Shown here piece after piece: positions 1 to 11,728 of a stretch of DNA of 64,000 nt (position 1 is the first letter of the stretch; every line of letters begins with the position of its first letter). A program made the position numbers and the translations under genes. Where the stretch lies: NCBI RefSeq assembly GCF_910591885.1, contig NW_025963612.1, forward strand, positions 186,001-250,000, written 5' to 3'. The DNA is from Bombus terrestris. Lineage: Eukaryota > Arthropoda > Insecta > Hymenoptera > Apidae. The notes below the pieces were generated by a model. The model was given only the letters and a program-made list of their open reading frames with translations, was not told where the DNA came from and ran no database searches.

Positions 1-300
1 ATGGTTTCCCACGTTGTCCCACGTTGTCCCACGTTGTCCCACGGTGTCCAACGATGTCCAACGGTGTCCAACGGTGTCCAACGGTGTCCAACGGTGTCCC
101 ACGTTGTCCCACGTTGTCCCACGTTGTCCCACGTTGTCCCACGTTGTCCCACGGTGTCCAACGATGTCCAACGGTGTCCCACGTTGTCCCACGTTGTCCC
201 ACGTTGTCCCACGTTGTCCTACGTTGTCCCACGTTGTCCCACGTTGTCCCACGTTGTCCCACGTTGTCCCACGTTGTCCCACGTTGTCCCACGTTGTCCC

Positions 301-3300
301 ACGGTGTCCAACGATGTCCAACGGTGTCCAGCGATGTCCAACGGTGTCCCACGTTGTCCCACGTTTTCCCACGTTGTCCCACGTTGTCCCACGGTGTCCA
401 ACGATGTCCAACGATGTCCAACGGTGTCCCACGTTGTCCCACGTTGTTCCATGGTTTCCCACGTTGTCCCACGTTGTCCCACGTTGTCCCACGGTGTCCA
501 ACGATGTCCAACGGTGTCCCACGTTGTCCCACGGTGTCCCACGTTGTCCCACGTTGTCCCACGTTGTCCCACGTTGTCCGACGTTGTCCCACGTTGTCCC
601 ACGTTGTCCCACGTTGTCCCACGTTGTCCCACGTTGTCCCACGTTGTCCCACGGTGTCCAACGATGTCCAACGGTGTCCAACGGTGTCCCACGTTGTCCC
701 ACGTTGTCCCACGTTGTCCCACGTTGTCCCACGTTGTCCCACGTTGTCCCACGTTGTCCCACGTTGTCCAACGATGTCCAACGGTGTCCCACGTTGTCCC
801 ACGTTGTGCCACGTTGTCCCACGTTGTCCCACGTTGTCCCACGTTGTCCCACGTTGTCCCACGGTGTCCAACGATGTCCAACGGTGTCCAACGGTGTCCA
901 ACGGTGTCCAACGGTGTCCCACGTTGTCCCACGTTGTCCCACGTTGTCCCACGGTGTCCAACGATGTCCAACGGTGTCCCACGTTGTCCCACGTTGTCCC
1001 ACGTTGTCCCACGTTGTCCCACGTTGTCCCACGATGTCCCACGTTGTCCCACGTTGTCCCACGTTGTCCCACGTTGTCCCACGTTGTCCCACGTTGTCCA
1101 ACGGTGTCCCACGTTGTCCCACGTTGTCCGACGTTGTCCCACGTTGTCCCACGTTGTCCCACGTTGTCCCACGTTGTCCCACGTTGTCCCACGATGTCCC
1201 ACGTTGTCCCACGTTGTCCCACGTTGTCCCACGTTGTCCCACGTTGTCCCACGTTGTCCCACGTTGTCCCACGTTGTCCCACGTTGTCCCACGTTGTCCC
1301 ACGTTGTCCCACGTTGTCCCACGTTGTCCCACGGTGTCCAACGATGTCCAACGGTGTCCAGCGATGTCCAACGGTGTCCTACGTTGTCCCACGTTTTCCC
1401 ACGTTGTCCGACGTTGTCCCACGGTGTCCAACGATGTCCAACGGTGTCCAACGGTGTCCAACGGTGTCCAACGGTGTCCCACGTTGTCCCACGTTGTCCG
1501 ACGTTGTCCCACGTTGTCCCACGTTGTCCCACGTTGTCCCACGGTGTCCAACGATGTCCAACGATGTCCAACGGTGTCCCACGTTGTCCCACGTTGTTCC
1601 ATGGTTTCCCACGTTGTCCCACGTTGTCCCACGTTGTCCCACGGTGTCCAACGATGTCCAACGGTGTCCAACGGTGTCCAACGGTGTCCAACGGTGTCCC
1701 ACGTTGTCCCACGTTGTCCCACGTTGTCCCACGTTGTCCCACGTTGTCCCACGATGTCCCACGTTGTCCCACGTTGTCCCACGTTGTCCCACGATGTCCC
1801 ACGTTGTCCCACGTTGTCCCACGTTGTCCCACGTTGTCCCACGATGTCCCACGTTGTCCCACGTTGTCCCACGTTGTCCCACGTTGTCCCACGGTGTCCA
1901 ACGATGTCCAACGGTGTCCCACGTTGTCCCACGTTGTCCCACGTTGTCCCACGTTGTCCCACGATGTCCCACGTTGTCCCACGATGTCCCACGTTGTCCC
2001 ACGTTGTCCCACGTTGTCCCACGATGTCCCACGTTGTCCCACGTTGTTCCATGGTTTCCCACGTTGTCCCACGTTGTCCCACGTTGTCCCACGTTGTCCC
2101 ACGTTGTCCCACGGTGTCCCACGGTGTCCAACGATGTCCAACGGTGTCCACGTTGTCCCACGTTGTCCCACGTTGTCCCACGTTGTCCCACGTTGTCCCA
2201 CGATGTCCCACGTTGTCCCACGTTGTCCCACGTTGTCCCACGTTGTCCCACGGTGTCCAACGGTGTCCAACGATGTCCCACGTTGTCCCACGTTGTCCCA
2301 CGTTGTCCCACGTTGTCCCACGATGTCCCACGTTGTCCCACGTTGTCCCACGTTGTCCCACGTTGTCCCACGTTGTCCCACGTTGTCCCACGTTGTCCCA
2401 CGTTGTCCCACGTTGTCCCACGTTGTCCCACGGTGTCCAACGATGTCCAACGGTGTCCAGCGATGTCCAACGGTGTCCCACGTTGTCCCACGTTTTCCCA
2501 CGTTGTCCCACGTTGTCCCACGGTGTCCAACGATGTCCAACGATGTCCAACGGTGTCCCACGTTGTCCCACGTTGTTCCATGGTTTCCCACGTTGTCCCA
2601 CGTTGTCCCACGTTGTCCCACGGTGTCCAACGATGTCCAACGGTGTCCAACGGTGTCCAACGGTGTCCAACGGTGTCCCACGTTGTCCCACGTTGTCCCG
2701 CGTTGTCCCACGTTGTCCCACGTTGTCCCACGATGTCCCACGTTGTCCCACGTTGTCCCACGTTGTCCCACGGTGTCCAACGATGTCCAACGGTGTCCCA
2801 CGTTGTCCAACGGTGTCCCACGTTGTCCCACGTTGTCCCACGTTGTCCCACGTTGTCCCACGATGTCCCACGTTGTCCCACGTTGTCCCACGTTGTCCCA
2901 CGTTGTCCCACGTTGTCCCACGTTGTCCCACGTTGTCCCACGGTGTCCAACGATGTCCAACGGTGTCCAACGGTGTCCCACGGTGTCCAACGATGTCCCA
3001 CGTTGTCCCACGTTGTCCCACGTTGTCCCACGTTGTCCCACGTTGTCCCACGTTGTCCCACGATGTCCCACGTTGTCCAACGATGTCCAACGGTGTCCCA
3101 CGTTGTCCCACGTTGTTCCATGGTTTCCCACGTTGTCCCACGTTGTCCCACGTTGTCCCACGGTGTCCAACGATGTCCAACGGTGTCCAACGGTGTCCAA
3201 CGGTGTCCAACGGTGTCCCACGTTGTCCCACGTTGTCCCACGTTGTCCCACGTTGTCCCACGTTGTCCCACGGTGTCCAACGATGTCCAACGGTGTCCCA

Positions 3301-5189
3301 CGTTGTCCCACGTTGTCCCACGTTGTCCCACGTTGTCCTACGTTGTCCCACGTTGTCCCACGTTGTCCCACGTTGTCCCACGTTGTCCCACGTTGTCCCA
3401 CGTTGTCCCACGTTGTCCCACGGTGTCCAACGATGTCCAACGGTGTCCAGCGATGTCCAACGGTGTCCCACGTTGTCCCACGTTTTCCCACGTTGTCCCA
3501 CGTTGTCCCACGGTGTCCAACGATGTCCAACGATGTCCAACGGTGTCCCACGTTGTCCCACGTTGTTCCATGGTTTCCCACGTTGTCCCACGTTGTCCCA
3601 CGTTGTCCCACGGTGTCCAACGATGTCCAACGGTGTCCCACGTTGTCCCACGTTGTCCCACGTTGTCCCACGTTGTCCCACGTTGTCCCACGTTGTCCGA
3701 CGTTGTCCCACGTTGTCCCACGTTGTCCCACGTTGTCCCACGTTGTCCCACGTTGTCCCACGTTGTCCCACGGTGTCCAACGATGTCCAACGGTGTCCAA
3801 CGGTGTCCCACGTTGTCCCACGTTGTCCCACGTTGTCCCACGTTGTCCCACGTTGTCCCACGTTGTCCCACGTTGTCCCACGTTGTCCAACGATGTCCAA
3901 CGGTGTCCCACGTTGTCCCACGTTGTGCCACGTTGTCCCACGTTGTCCCACGTTGTCCCACGTTGTCCCACGTTGTCCCACGGTGTCCAACGATGTCCAA
4001 CGGTGTCCAACGGTGTCCAACGGTGTCCAACGGTGTCCCACGTTGTCCCACGTTGTCCCACGTTGTCCCACGGTGTCCAACGATGTCCAACGGTGTCCCA
4101 CGTTGTCCCACGTTGTCCCACGTTGTCCCACGTTGTCCCACGTTGTCCCACGATGTCCCACGTTGTCCCACGTTGTCCCACGTTGTCCCACGTTGTCCCA
4201 CGTTGTCCCACGTTGTCCCACGTTGTCCAACGGTGTCCCACGTTGTCCCACGTTGTCCCACGTTGTCCCACGTTGTCCCACGATGTCCCACGTTGTCCCA
4301 CGTTGTCCCACGTTGTCCCACGTTGTCCCACGTTGTCCCACGTTGTCCCACGTTGTCCCACGTTGTCCCACGTTGTCCCACGTTGTCCCACGTTGTCCCA
4401 CGTTGTCCCACGTTGTCCCACGGTGTCCAACGATGTCCAACGGTGTCCAGCGATGTCCAACGGTGTCCTACGTTGTCCCACGTTTTCCCACGTTGTCCGA
4501 CGTTGTCCCACGGTGTCCAACGATGTCCAACGATGTCCAACGGTGTCCCACGTTGTCCCACGTTGTTCCATGGTTTCCCACGTTGTCCCACGTTGTCCCA
4601 CGTTGTCCCACGGTGTCCAACGATGTCCAACGGTGTCCAACGGTGTCCAACGGTGTCCAACGGTGTCCCACGTTGTCCCACGTTGTCCCACGTTGTCCCA
4701 CGTTGTCCCACGATGTCCCACGTTGTCCAACGATGTCCAACGGTGTCCCACGTTGTCCCACGTTGTCCCACGTTGTCCCACGTTGTCCCACGTTGTCCCA
4801 CGTTGTCCCACGTTGTCCCACGTTGTCCCACGGTGTCCAACGGTGTCCCACGTTGTCCCACGGTGTCCAACGATGTCCAACGGTGTCCAACGGTGTCCAA
4901 CGGTGTCCCACGGTGTCCCACGTTGTCCCACGTTGTCCCACGTTGTCCCACGTTGTCCCACGTTGTCCCACGTTGTCCCGCGTTGTCCCCCGTTGTCCCA
5001 CGTTGTCCCACGTTGTCCCACGTTGTCCCACGGTGTCCAACGGTGTCCAACGGTGTCCAACGGTGTCCCACGTTGTCCCACGTTGTCCCACGTTGTCCCA
5101 CGTTGTCCCACGGTGTCCAACGATGTCCAACGATGTCCAACGGTGTCCCACGTTGTCCCACGTTGTTCCATGGTTTCCCACGTTGTCCC
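301..5189 (+). repeat. Left higher-order repeat cluster, about 1.0-1.1 kb period
   Basis: A diagnostic string of units (ACGGTGTCCA, ACGATGTCCA, ACGGTGTCCA, GCGATGTCCA, then a unit with ACGTTTTCCC two or three units later) begins at 301, 1331, 2430, 3420 and 4420. The spacings are 1030, 1099, 990 and 1000 bp. Each copy is followed about 130-150 bp later by the ACGTTGTTCC-ATGGTTTCCC marker. Copies at 1331 and 4420 share extra changes (unit ending CCT, then a unit ending CCG), while 301, 2430 and 3420 do not, so at least two subtypes alternate. Differences between copies are whole-unit gains and losses plus unit-type switches, as expected from unequal exchange. Confidence 0.8.
2141..2149 (+). 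repeat. 9-bp unit (one-base deletion), copy 1 of 8
   Basis: ACGGTGTCC is followed directly by ACGTTGTCCC, so one A/C is missing and unit starts move from positions ending in 1 to positions ending in 0. Upstream come ATGGTTTCCC at 2051, five consensus units, ACGGTGTCCC, ACGGTGTCCA and ACGATGTCCA. Confidence 0.95.
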
Positions 5190-6149
5190 ACGTTGTCCCA
5201 CGTTGTCCCACGGTGTCCAACGATGTCCAACGGTGTCCAACGGTGTCCAACGGTGTCCAACGGTGTCCCACGTTGTCCCACGTTGTCCCACGTTGTCCCA
5301 CGTTGTCCCACGTTGTCCCACGATGTCCCACGTTGTCCCACGTTGTCCCACGTTGTCCCACGATGTCCCACGTTGTCCCACGTTGTCCCACGTTGTCCCA
5401 CGTTGTCCCACGATGTCCCACGTTGTCCCACGTTGTCCCACGTTGTCCCACGTTGTCCCACGGTGTCCAACGATGTCCAACGGTGTCCAACGGTGTCCCA
5501 CGGTGTCCAACGGTGTCCCACGTTGTCCCACGTTGTCCCACGTTGTCCCACGTTGTCCCACGTTGTCCCACGATGTCCCACGTTGTCCCACGTTGTCCCA
5601 CGTTGTCCCACGTTGTCCCACGTTGTCCCACGGTGTCCAACGATGTCCAACGGTGTCCAACGGTGTCCAACGGTGTCCAACGATGTCCAACGATGTCCAA
5701 CGATGTCCAACGGTGTCCAACGATGTCCAACGATGTCCAACGGTGTCCCACGATGTCCAACGATGTCCAACGATGTCCAACGGTGTCCAACGATGTCCAA
5801 CGGTGTCCAACGATGTCCAACGATGTCCCACGTTGTCCCACGTTGTCCCACGTTGTCCCACGTTGTCCCACGGTGTCCAACGGTGTCCAACGATGTCCCA
5901 CGTTGTCCCACGTTGTCCCACGTTGTCCCACGTTGTCCCACGATGTCCCACGTTGTCCCACGTTGTCCCACGTTGTCCCACGTTGTCCCACGTTGTCCAA
6001 CGATGTCCAACGGTGTCCAACGGTGTCCAACGGTGTCCAACGGTGTCCCACGTTGTCCCACGTTGTCCCACGTTGTCCCACGGTGTCCAACGATGTCCAA
6101 CGGTGTCCAACGGTGTCCAACGGTGTCCAACGGTGTCCCACGTTGTCCC
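5190..6149 (+). repeat. 960-bp tandem duplication, left copy
   Basis: Line-by-line comparison of about 5,190-5,940 with about 6,150-6,900 shows the same order of units at a constant 960-bp offset, including the full B/C island at 5630-5829. The left copy begins just after the marker ATGGTTTCCC at 5170, which the right copy lacks at the matching place. About 740 bp match without a visible difference, which suggests recent duplication. Confidence 0.85.
5630..5829 (+). repeat. B/C-rich island 1 (20 units, short form)
   Basis: Consensus units are absent. The order of units is B C B B B C C C B C C E C C C B C B C D, where B is ACGGTGTCCA, C is ACGATGTCCA, D is ACGATGTCCC and E is ACGGTGTCCC. Most units end in CCA, so the regular CCC runs of the surrounding array are lost here. 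Confidence 0.9.
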
Positions 6150-6900
6150 ACGTTGTCCCACGTTGTCCCACGGTGTCCAACGATGTCCAACGGTGTCCAA
6201 CGGTGTCCAACGGTGTCCAACGGTGTCCCACGTTGTCCCACGTTGTCCCACGTTGTCCCACGTTGTCCCACGTTGTCCCACGATGTCCCACGTTGTCCCA
6301 CGTTGTCCCACGTTGTCCCACGATGTCCCACGTTGTCCCACGTTGTCCCACGTTGTCCCACGTTGTCCCACGATGTCCCACGTTGTCCCACGTTGTCCCA
6401 CGTTGTCCCACGTTGTCCCACGGTGTCCAACGATGTCCAACGGTGTCCAACGGTGTCCCACGGTGTCCAACGGTGTCCCACGTTGTCCCACGTTGTCCCA
6501 CGTTGTCCCACGTTGTCCCACGTTGTCCCACGATGTCCCACGTTGTCCCACGTTGTCCCACGTTGTCCCACGTTGTCCCACGTTGTCCCACGGTGTCCAA
6601 CGATGTCCAACGGTGTCCAACGGTGTCCAACGGTGTCCAACGATGTCCAACGATGTCCAACGATGTCCAACGGTGTCCAACGATGTCCAACGATGTCCAA
6701 CGGTGTCCCACGATGTCCAACGATGTCCAACGATGTCCAACGGTGTCCAACGATGTCCAACGGTGTCCAACGATGTCCAACGATGTCCCACGTTGTCCCA
6801 CGTTGTCCCACGTTGTCCCACGTTGTCCCACGGTGTCCAACGGTGTCCAACGATGTCCCACGTTGTCCCACGTTGTCCCACGTTGTCCCACGTTGTCCCA
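6150..6900 (+). repeat. 960-bp tandem duplication, right copy (truncated)
   Basis: This matches about 5,190-5,940 unit for unit at a 960-bp offset. The match stops at 6900, where a unit ending CCGACG replaces the ACGATGTCCC found at the equivalent place in the left copy. Confidence 0.85.
6590..6789 (+). repeat. B/C-rich island 2 (copy of island 1)
   Basis: The 20-unit order is the same as in 5630-5829, shifted by exactly 960 bp. Confidence 0.9.
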
Positions 6901-9399
6901 CGTTGTCCGACGTTGTCCCACGTTGTCCCACGTTGTCCCACGATGTCCCACGTTGTCCAACGATGTCCAACGGTGTCCAACGGTGTCCAACGGTGTCCAA
7001 CGGTGTCCCACGTTGTCCCACGTTGTCCCACGTTGTCCCACGGTGTCCAACGATGTCCAACGGTGTCCAACGGTGTCCAACGGTGTCCAACGGTGTCCCA
7101 CGTTGTCCCACGTTGTCCCACGTTGTCCCACGGTGTCCAACGATGTCCAACGGTGTCCCACGTTGTCCCACGTTGTCCCACGTTGTCCCACGTTGTCCCA
7201 CGTTGTCCCACGATGTCCCACGTTCTCCCACGTTGTCCCACGTTGTCCCACGTTGTCCCACGTTGTCCCACGTTGTCCCACGTTGTCCCACGTTGTCCCA
7301 CGTTGTCCCACGTTGTCCCACGTTGTCCCACGTTGTCCCACGTTGTCCCACGTTGTCCCACGTTGTCCCACGGTGTCCAACGGTGTCCAACGATGTCCCA
7401 CGTTGTCCCACGATGTCCCACGTTGTCCCACGTTGTCCCACGTTGTCCCACGTTGTCCCACGTTGTCCCACGTTGTCCCACGTTGTCCCACGTTGTCCCA
7501 CGTTGTCCCACGTTGTCCCACGTTGTTCCACGTTGTCCCACGTTGTCCCACGGTGTCCAACGATGTCCAACGGTGTCCAGCGATGTCCAACGGTGTCCCA
7601 CGTTGTCCCACGTTTTCCCACGTTGTCCCACGTTGTCCCACGGTGTCCAACGATGTCCAACGATGTCCAACGGTGTCCCACGTTGTCCCACGTTGTTCCA
7701 TGGTTTCCCACGTTGTCCCACGTTGTCCCACGTTGTCCCACGGTGTCCAACGATGTCCAACGGTGTCCAACGGTGTCCAACGGTGTCCAACGGTGTCCCA
7801 CGTTGTCCCACGTTGTCCCGCGTTGTCCCACGTTGTCCCACGTTGTCCCACGATGTCCCACGTTGTCCCACGTTGTCCCACGTTGTCCCACGGTGTCCAA
7901 CGATGTCCAACGGTGTCCCACGTTGTCCAACGGTGTCCCACGTTGTCCCACGTTGTCCCACGTTGTCCCACGTTGTCCCACGATGTCCCACGTTGTCCCA
8001 CGTTGTCCCACGTTGTCCCACGTTGTCCCACGTTGTCCCACGTTGTCCCACGTTGTCCCACGGTGTCCAACGATGTCCAACGGAGTCCAACGGTGTCCCA
8101 CGGTGTCCAACGGTGTCCCACGTTGTCCCACGTTGTCCCACGTTGTCCCACGTTGTCCCACGTTGTCCCACGTTGTCCCACGTTGTCCAACGATGTCCAA
8201 CGGTGTCCCACGTTGTCCCACGTTGTTCCATGGTTTCCCACGTTGTCCCGCGTTTTCCCACGTTGTCCCACGGTGTCCAACGATGTCCAACGGTGTCCAA
8301 CGGTGTCCAACGGTGTCCAACGGTGTCCCACGTTGTCCCACGTTGTCCCACGTTGTCCCACGTTGTCCCACGTTGTCCCACGTTGTCCCACGGTGTCCAA
8401 CGATGTCCAACGGTGTCCAGCGATGTCCAACGGTGTCCCACGTTGTCCCACGTTTTCCCACGTTGTCCCACGTTGTCCCACGGTGTCCAACGATGTCCAA
8501 CGATGTCCAACGGTGTCCCACGTTGTCCCACGTTGTTCCATGGTTTCCCACGTTGTCCCACGTTGTCCCACGTTGTCCCACGGTGTCCGACGATGTCCAA
8601 CGGTGTCCAACGGTGTCCAACGGTGTCCAACGGTGTCCCACGATGTCCCACGTTGTCCCACGTTGTCCCACGTTGTCCCACGTTGTTCCACGATGTCCCA
8701 CGTTGTCCCACGTTGTCCCACGTTGTCCCACGTTGTCCGACGTTGTCCCACGTTGTCCCACGTTGTCCCACGTTGTCCCACGTTGTCCCACGGTGTCCAA
8801 CGATGTCCAACGGTGTCCAACGGTGTCCCACGTTGTCCCACGTTGTCCCACGTTGTCCCACGTTGTCCCACGTTGTCCCACGTTGTCCCACGTTGTCCCA
8901 CGTTGTCCAACGATGTCCAACGGTGTCCCACGTTGTCCCACGTTGTGCCACGTTGTCCCACGTTGTCCCACGTTGTCCCACGTTGTCCCACGTTGTCCCA
9001 CGTTGTCCCACGTTGTCCCACGTTGTCCCACGTTGTCCCACGTTGTCCCACGTTGTCCCACGTTGTCCCACGTTGTCCCACGATGTCCCACGTTGTCCCA
9101 CGTTGTCCCACGTTGTCCCACGATGTCCCACGTTGTCCCACGTTGTCCCACGTTGTCCCACGTTGTCCCACGATGTCCCACGTTGTCCCACGTTGTCCCA
9201 CGTTGTCCCACGTTGTCCCACGGTGTCCAACGATGTCCAACGGTGTCCAACGGTGTCCCACGGTGTCCAACGGTGTCCCACGTTGTCCCACGTTGTCCCA
9301 CGTTGTCCCACGTTGTCCCACGTTGTCCCACGATGTCCCACGTTGTCCCACGTTGTCCCACGTTGTCCCACGTTGTCCCACGTTGTCCCACGTTGTCCA
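6901..9399 (+). repeat. Mixed A/B/C domain with two gcgatg-type modules
   Basis: This is mainly consensus runs. The GCGATGTCCA module starts at 7550 and 8390 (840 bp apart) and ATGGTTTCCC markers lie at 7700, 8230 and 8540. A rare unit ACGGAGTCCA occurs near 8090 and again near 17140 and 19420, linking this domain to the 2.3-kb duplication. ACGTTGTGCC occurs near 8940. No other sequence type is present. Confidence 0.85.
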
Positions 9400-9829
9400 A
9401 CGATGTCCAACGGTGTCCAACGGTGTCCAACGGTGTCCAACGATGTCCAACGATGTCCAACGATGTCCAACGGTGTCCAACGATGTCCAACGATGTCCAA
9501 CGGTGTCCCACGATGTCCAACGATGTCCAACGATGTCCAACGGTGTCCAACGATGTCCAACGGTGTCCAACGATGTCCAACGATGTCCAACGGTGTCCCA
9601 CGATGTCCAACGATGTCCAACGATGTCCAACGGTGTCCAACGGTGTCCAACGGTGTCCCACGGTGTCCAACGGTGTCCCACGTTGTCCCACGTTGTCCCA
9701 CGTTGTCCCACGTTGTCCCACGATGTCCCACGTTGTCCAACGGTGTCCAACGGTGTCCAACGATGTCCAACGATGTCCAACGGTGTCCCACGATGTCCAA
9801 CGATGTCCAACGATGTCCAACGGTGTCCC
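9400..9829 (+). repeat. B/C-rich island 3 (long form)
   Basis: The long form extends the 20-unit pattern of island 1. A second C C E C C C segment, three B-type units and E B E follow, then four consensus units, D, F, B B C C E C C C E. The same extended order recurs at 18489, 20819, 24657, 33506 and 39145. Confidence 0.85.
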
Positions 9830-10099
9830 ACGTTGTCCCACGTTGTCCCACGTTGTCCCACGTTGTCCCACGTTGTCCCACGGTGTCCAACGATGTCCAA
9901 CGGTGTCCCACGTTGTCCAACGGTGTCCCACGTTGTCCCACGTTGTCCCACGTTGTCCCACGTTGTCCCACGTTGTCCCACGTTGTCCCACGTTGTCCCA
10001 CGTTGTCCCACGTTGTCCCACGTTGTCCCACGTTGTCCCACGTTGTCCCACGTTGTCCCACGTTGTCCCACGGTGTCCAACGATGTCCAACGGTGTCCA

Positions 10100-11108
10100 A
10101 AGGTGTCCCACGGTGTCCAACGGTGTCCCACGTTGTCCCACGTTGTCCCACGTTGTCCCACGTTGTCCCACGTTGTCCCACGTTGTCCAACGATGTCCAA
10201 CGGTGTCCCACGCTGTCCCACGGTGTCCAACGATGTCCAACGGTGTCCCACGTTGTCCAACGGTGTCCCACGTTGTCCCACGTTGTCCCACGTTGTCCCA
10301 CGTTGCCCCACGATGTCCCACGTTGTCCCACGTTGTCCCACGTTGTCCCACGTTGTCCCACGTTGTCCCACGTTGTCCCACGTTGTCCCACGTTGTCCCA
10401 CGTTGTCCCACGTTGTCCCACGGTGTCCAACGATGTCCAACGGTGTCCAACGGTGTCCCACGGTGTCCAACGGTGTCCCACGTTGTCCCACGTTGTCCCA
10501 CGTTGTCCCACGTTGTCCCACGTTGTCCCACGTTGTCCCACGTTGTCCCACGTTGTCCCACGTTGTCCAACGATGTCCAACGGTGTCCCACGTTGTCCCA
10601 CGTTGTTCCATGGTTTCCCACGTTGTCCCACGTTGTCCCACGTTGTCCCACGGTGTCCAACGATGTCCAACGGTGTCCAACGGTGTCCAACGGTGTCCAA
10701 CGGTGTCCCACGTTGTCCCACGTTGTCCCACGTTGTCCCACGGTGTCCAACGATGTCCAACGGTGTCCCACGTTGTCCCACGTTGTCCCACGTTGTCCCA
10801 CGTTGTCCCACGTTGTCCCACGTTGTCCCACGGTGTCCCACAGTGTCCAACGATGTCCAACGGTGTCCCACGTTGTCCCACGTTGTCCCACGTTGTCCCA
10901 CGTTGTCCCACGTTGTCCCACGATGTCCCACGTTGTCCCACGATGTCCCACGTTGTCCCACGTTGTCCCACGTTGTCCCACGATGTCCCACGTTGTCCCA
11001 CGTTGTTCCATGGTTTCCCACGTTGTCCCACGTTGTCCCACGTTGTCCCACGTTGTCCCACGTTGTCCCACGGTGTCCCACGGTGTCCAACGATGTCCAA
11101 CGGTGTCC
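10100..11108 (+). repeat. Dispersed ~1.06-kb module, copy 1 (1009 bp)
   Basis: The module begins with the rare unit AAGGTGTCCC and ends with the 9-bp unit. Internal landmarks are ACGCTGTCCC at 110 bp, the ACGTTGCCCC unit near 10300, markers ATGGTTTCCC at 10610 and 11010, and ACAGTGTCCA near 10850. Compared with the 1059-bp copies it lacks 50 bp near its start, including the first ATGG marker. Confidence 0.8.
11100..11108 (+). repeat. 9-bp unit, copy 2 of 8
   Basis: ACGGTGTCC runs straight into the next consensus unit and the unit phase moves back by one. The upstream context is the same as at 2141. Confidence 0.95.
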
Positions 11109-11228
11109 ACGTTGTCCCACGTTGTCCCACGTTGTCCCACGTTGTCCCACGTTGTCCCACGATGTCCCACGTTGTCCCACGTTGTCCCACGTTGTCCCAC
11201 GTTGTCCCACGTTGTCCCACGTTGTCCC

Positions 11229-11728
11229 ACGTTGTCCAACGGTGTCCAACGGTGTCCAACGATGTCCAACGATGTCCAACGATGTCCAACGGTGTCCAAC
11301 GATGTCCAACGATGTCCAACGGTGTCCCACGATGTCCAACGATGTCCAACGATGTCCAACGGTGTCCAACGATGTCCAACGGTGTCCAACGATGTCCAAC
11401 GATGTCCAACGGTGTCCCACGATGTCCAACGATGTCCAACGATGTCCAACGGTGTCCAACGGTGTCCAACGGTGTCCCACGGTGTCCAACGGTGTCCCAC
11501 GTTGTCCCACGTTGTCCCACGTTGTCCCACGTTGTCCCACGATGTCCCACGTTGTCCAACGGTGTCCAACGGTGTCCAACGATGTCCAACGATGTCCAAC
11601 GATGTCCAACGGTGTCCAACGATGTCCAACGATGTCCAACGGTGTCCCACGATGTCCAACGATGTCCAACGATGTCCAACGGTGTCCAACGGTGTCCAAC
11701 GGTGTCCCACGGTGTCTAACGGTGTCCC
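11229..11728 (+). repeat. B/C-rich island 4 (rearranged, with the only TAA variant)
   Basis: A long-form island starts with F (ACGTTGTCCA) and contains an internal duplication of the C C C B C C E C C C string. Near its right end the unit ACGGTGTCTA at 11709-11718 carries a C-to-T change and makes TAA at 11717-11719, the only TAA I saw on the + strand. Confidence 0.85.
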
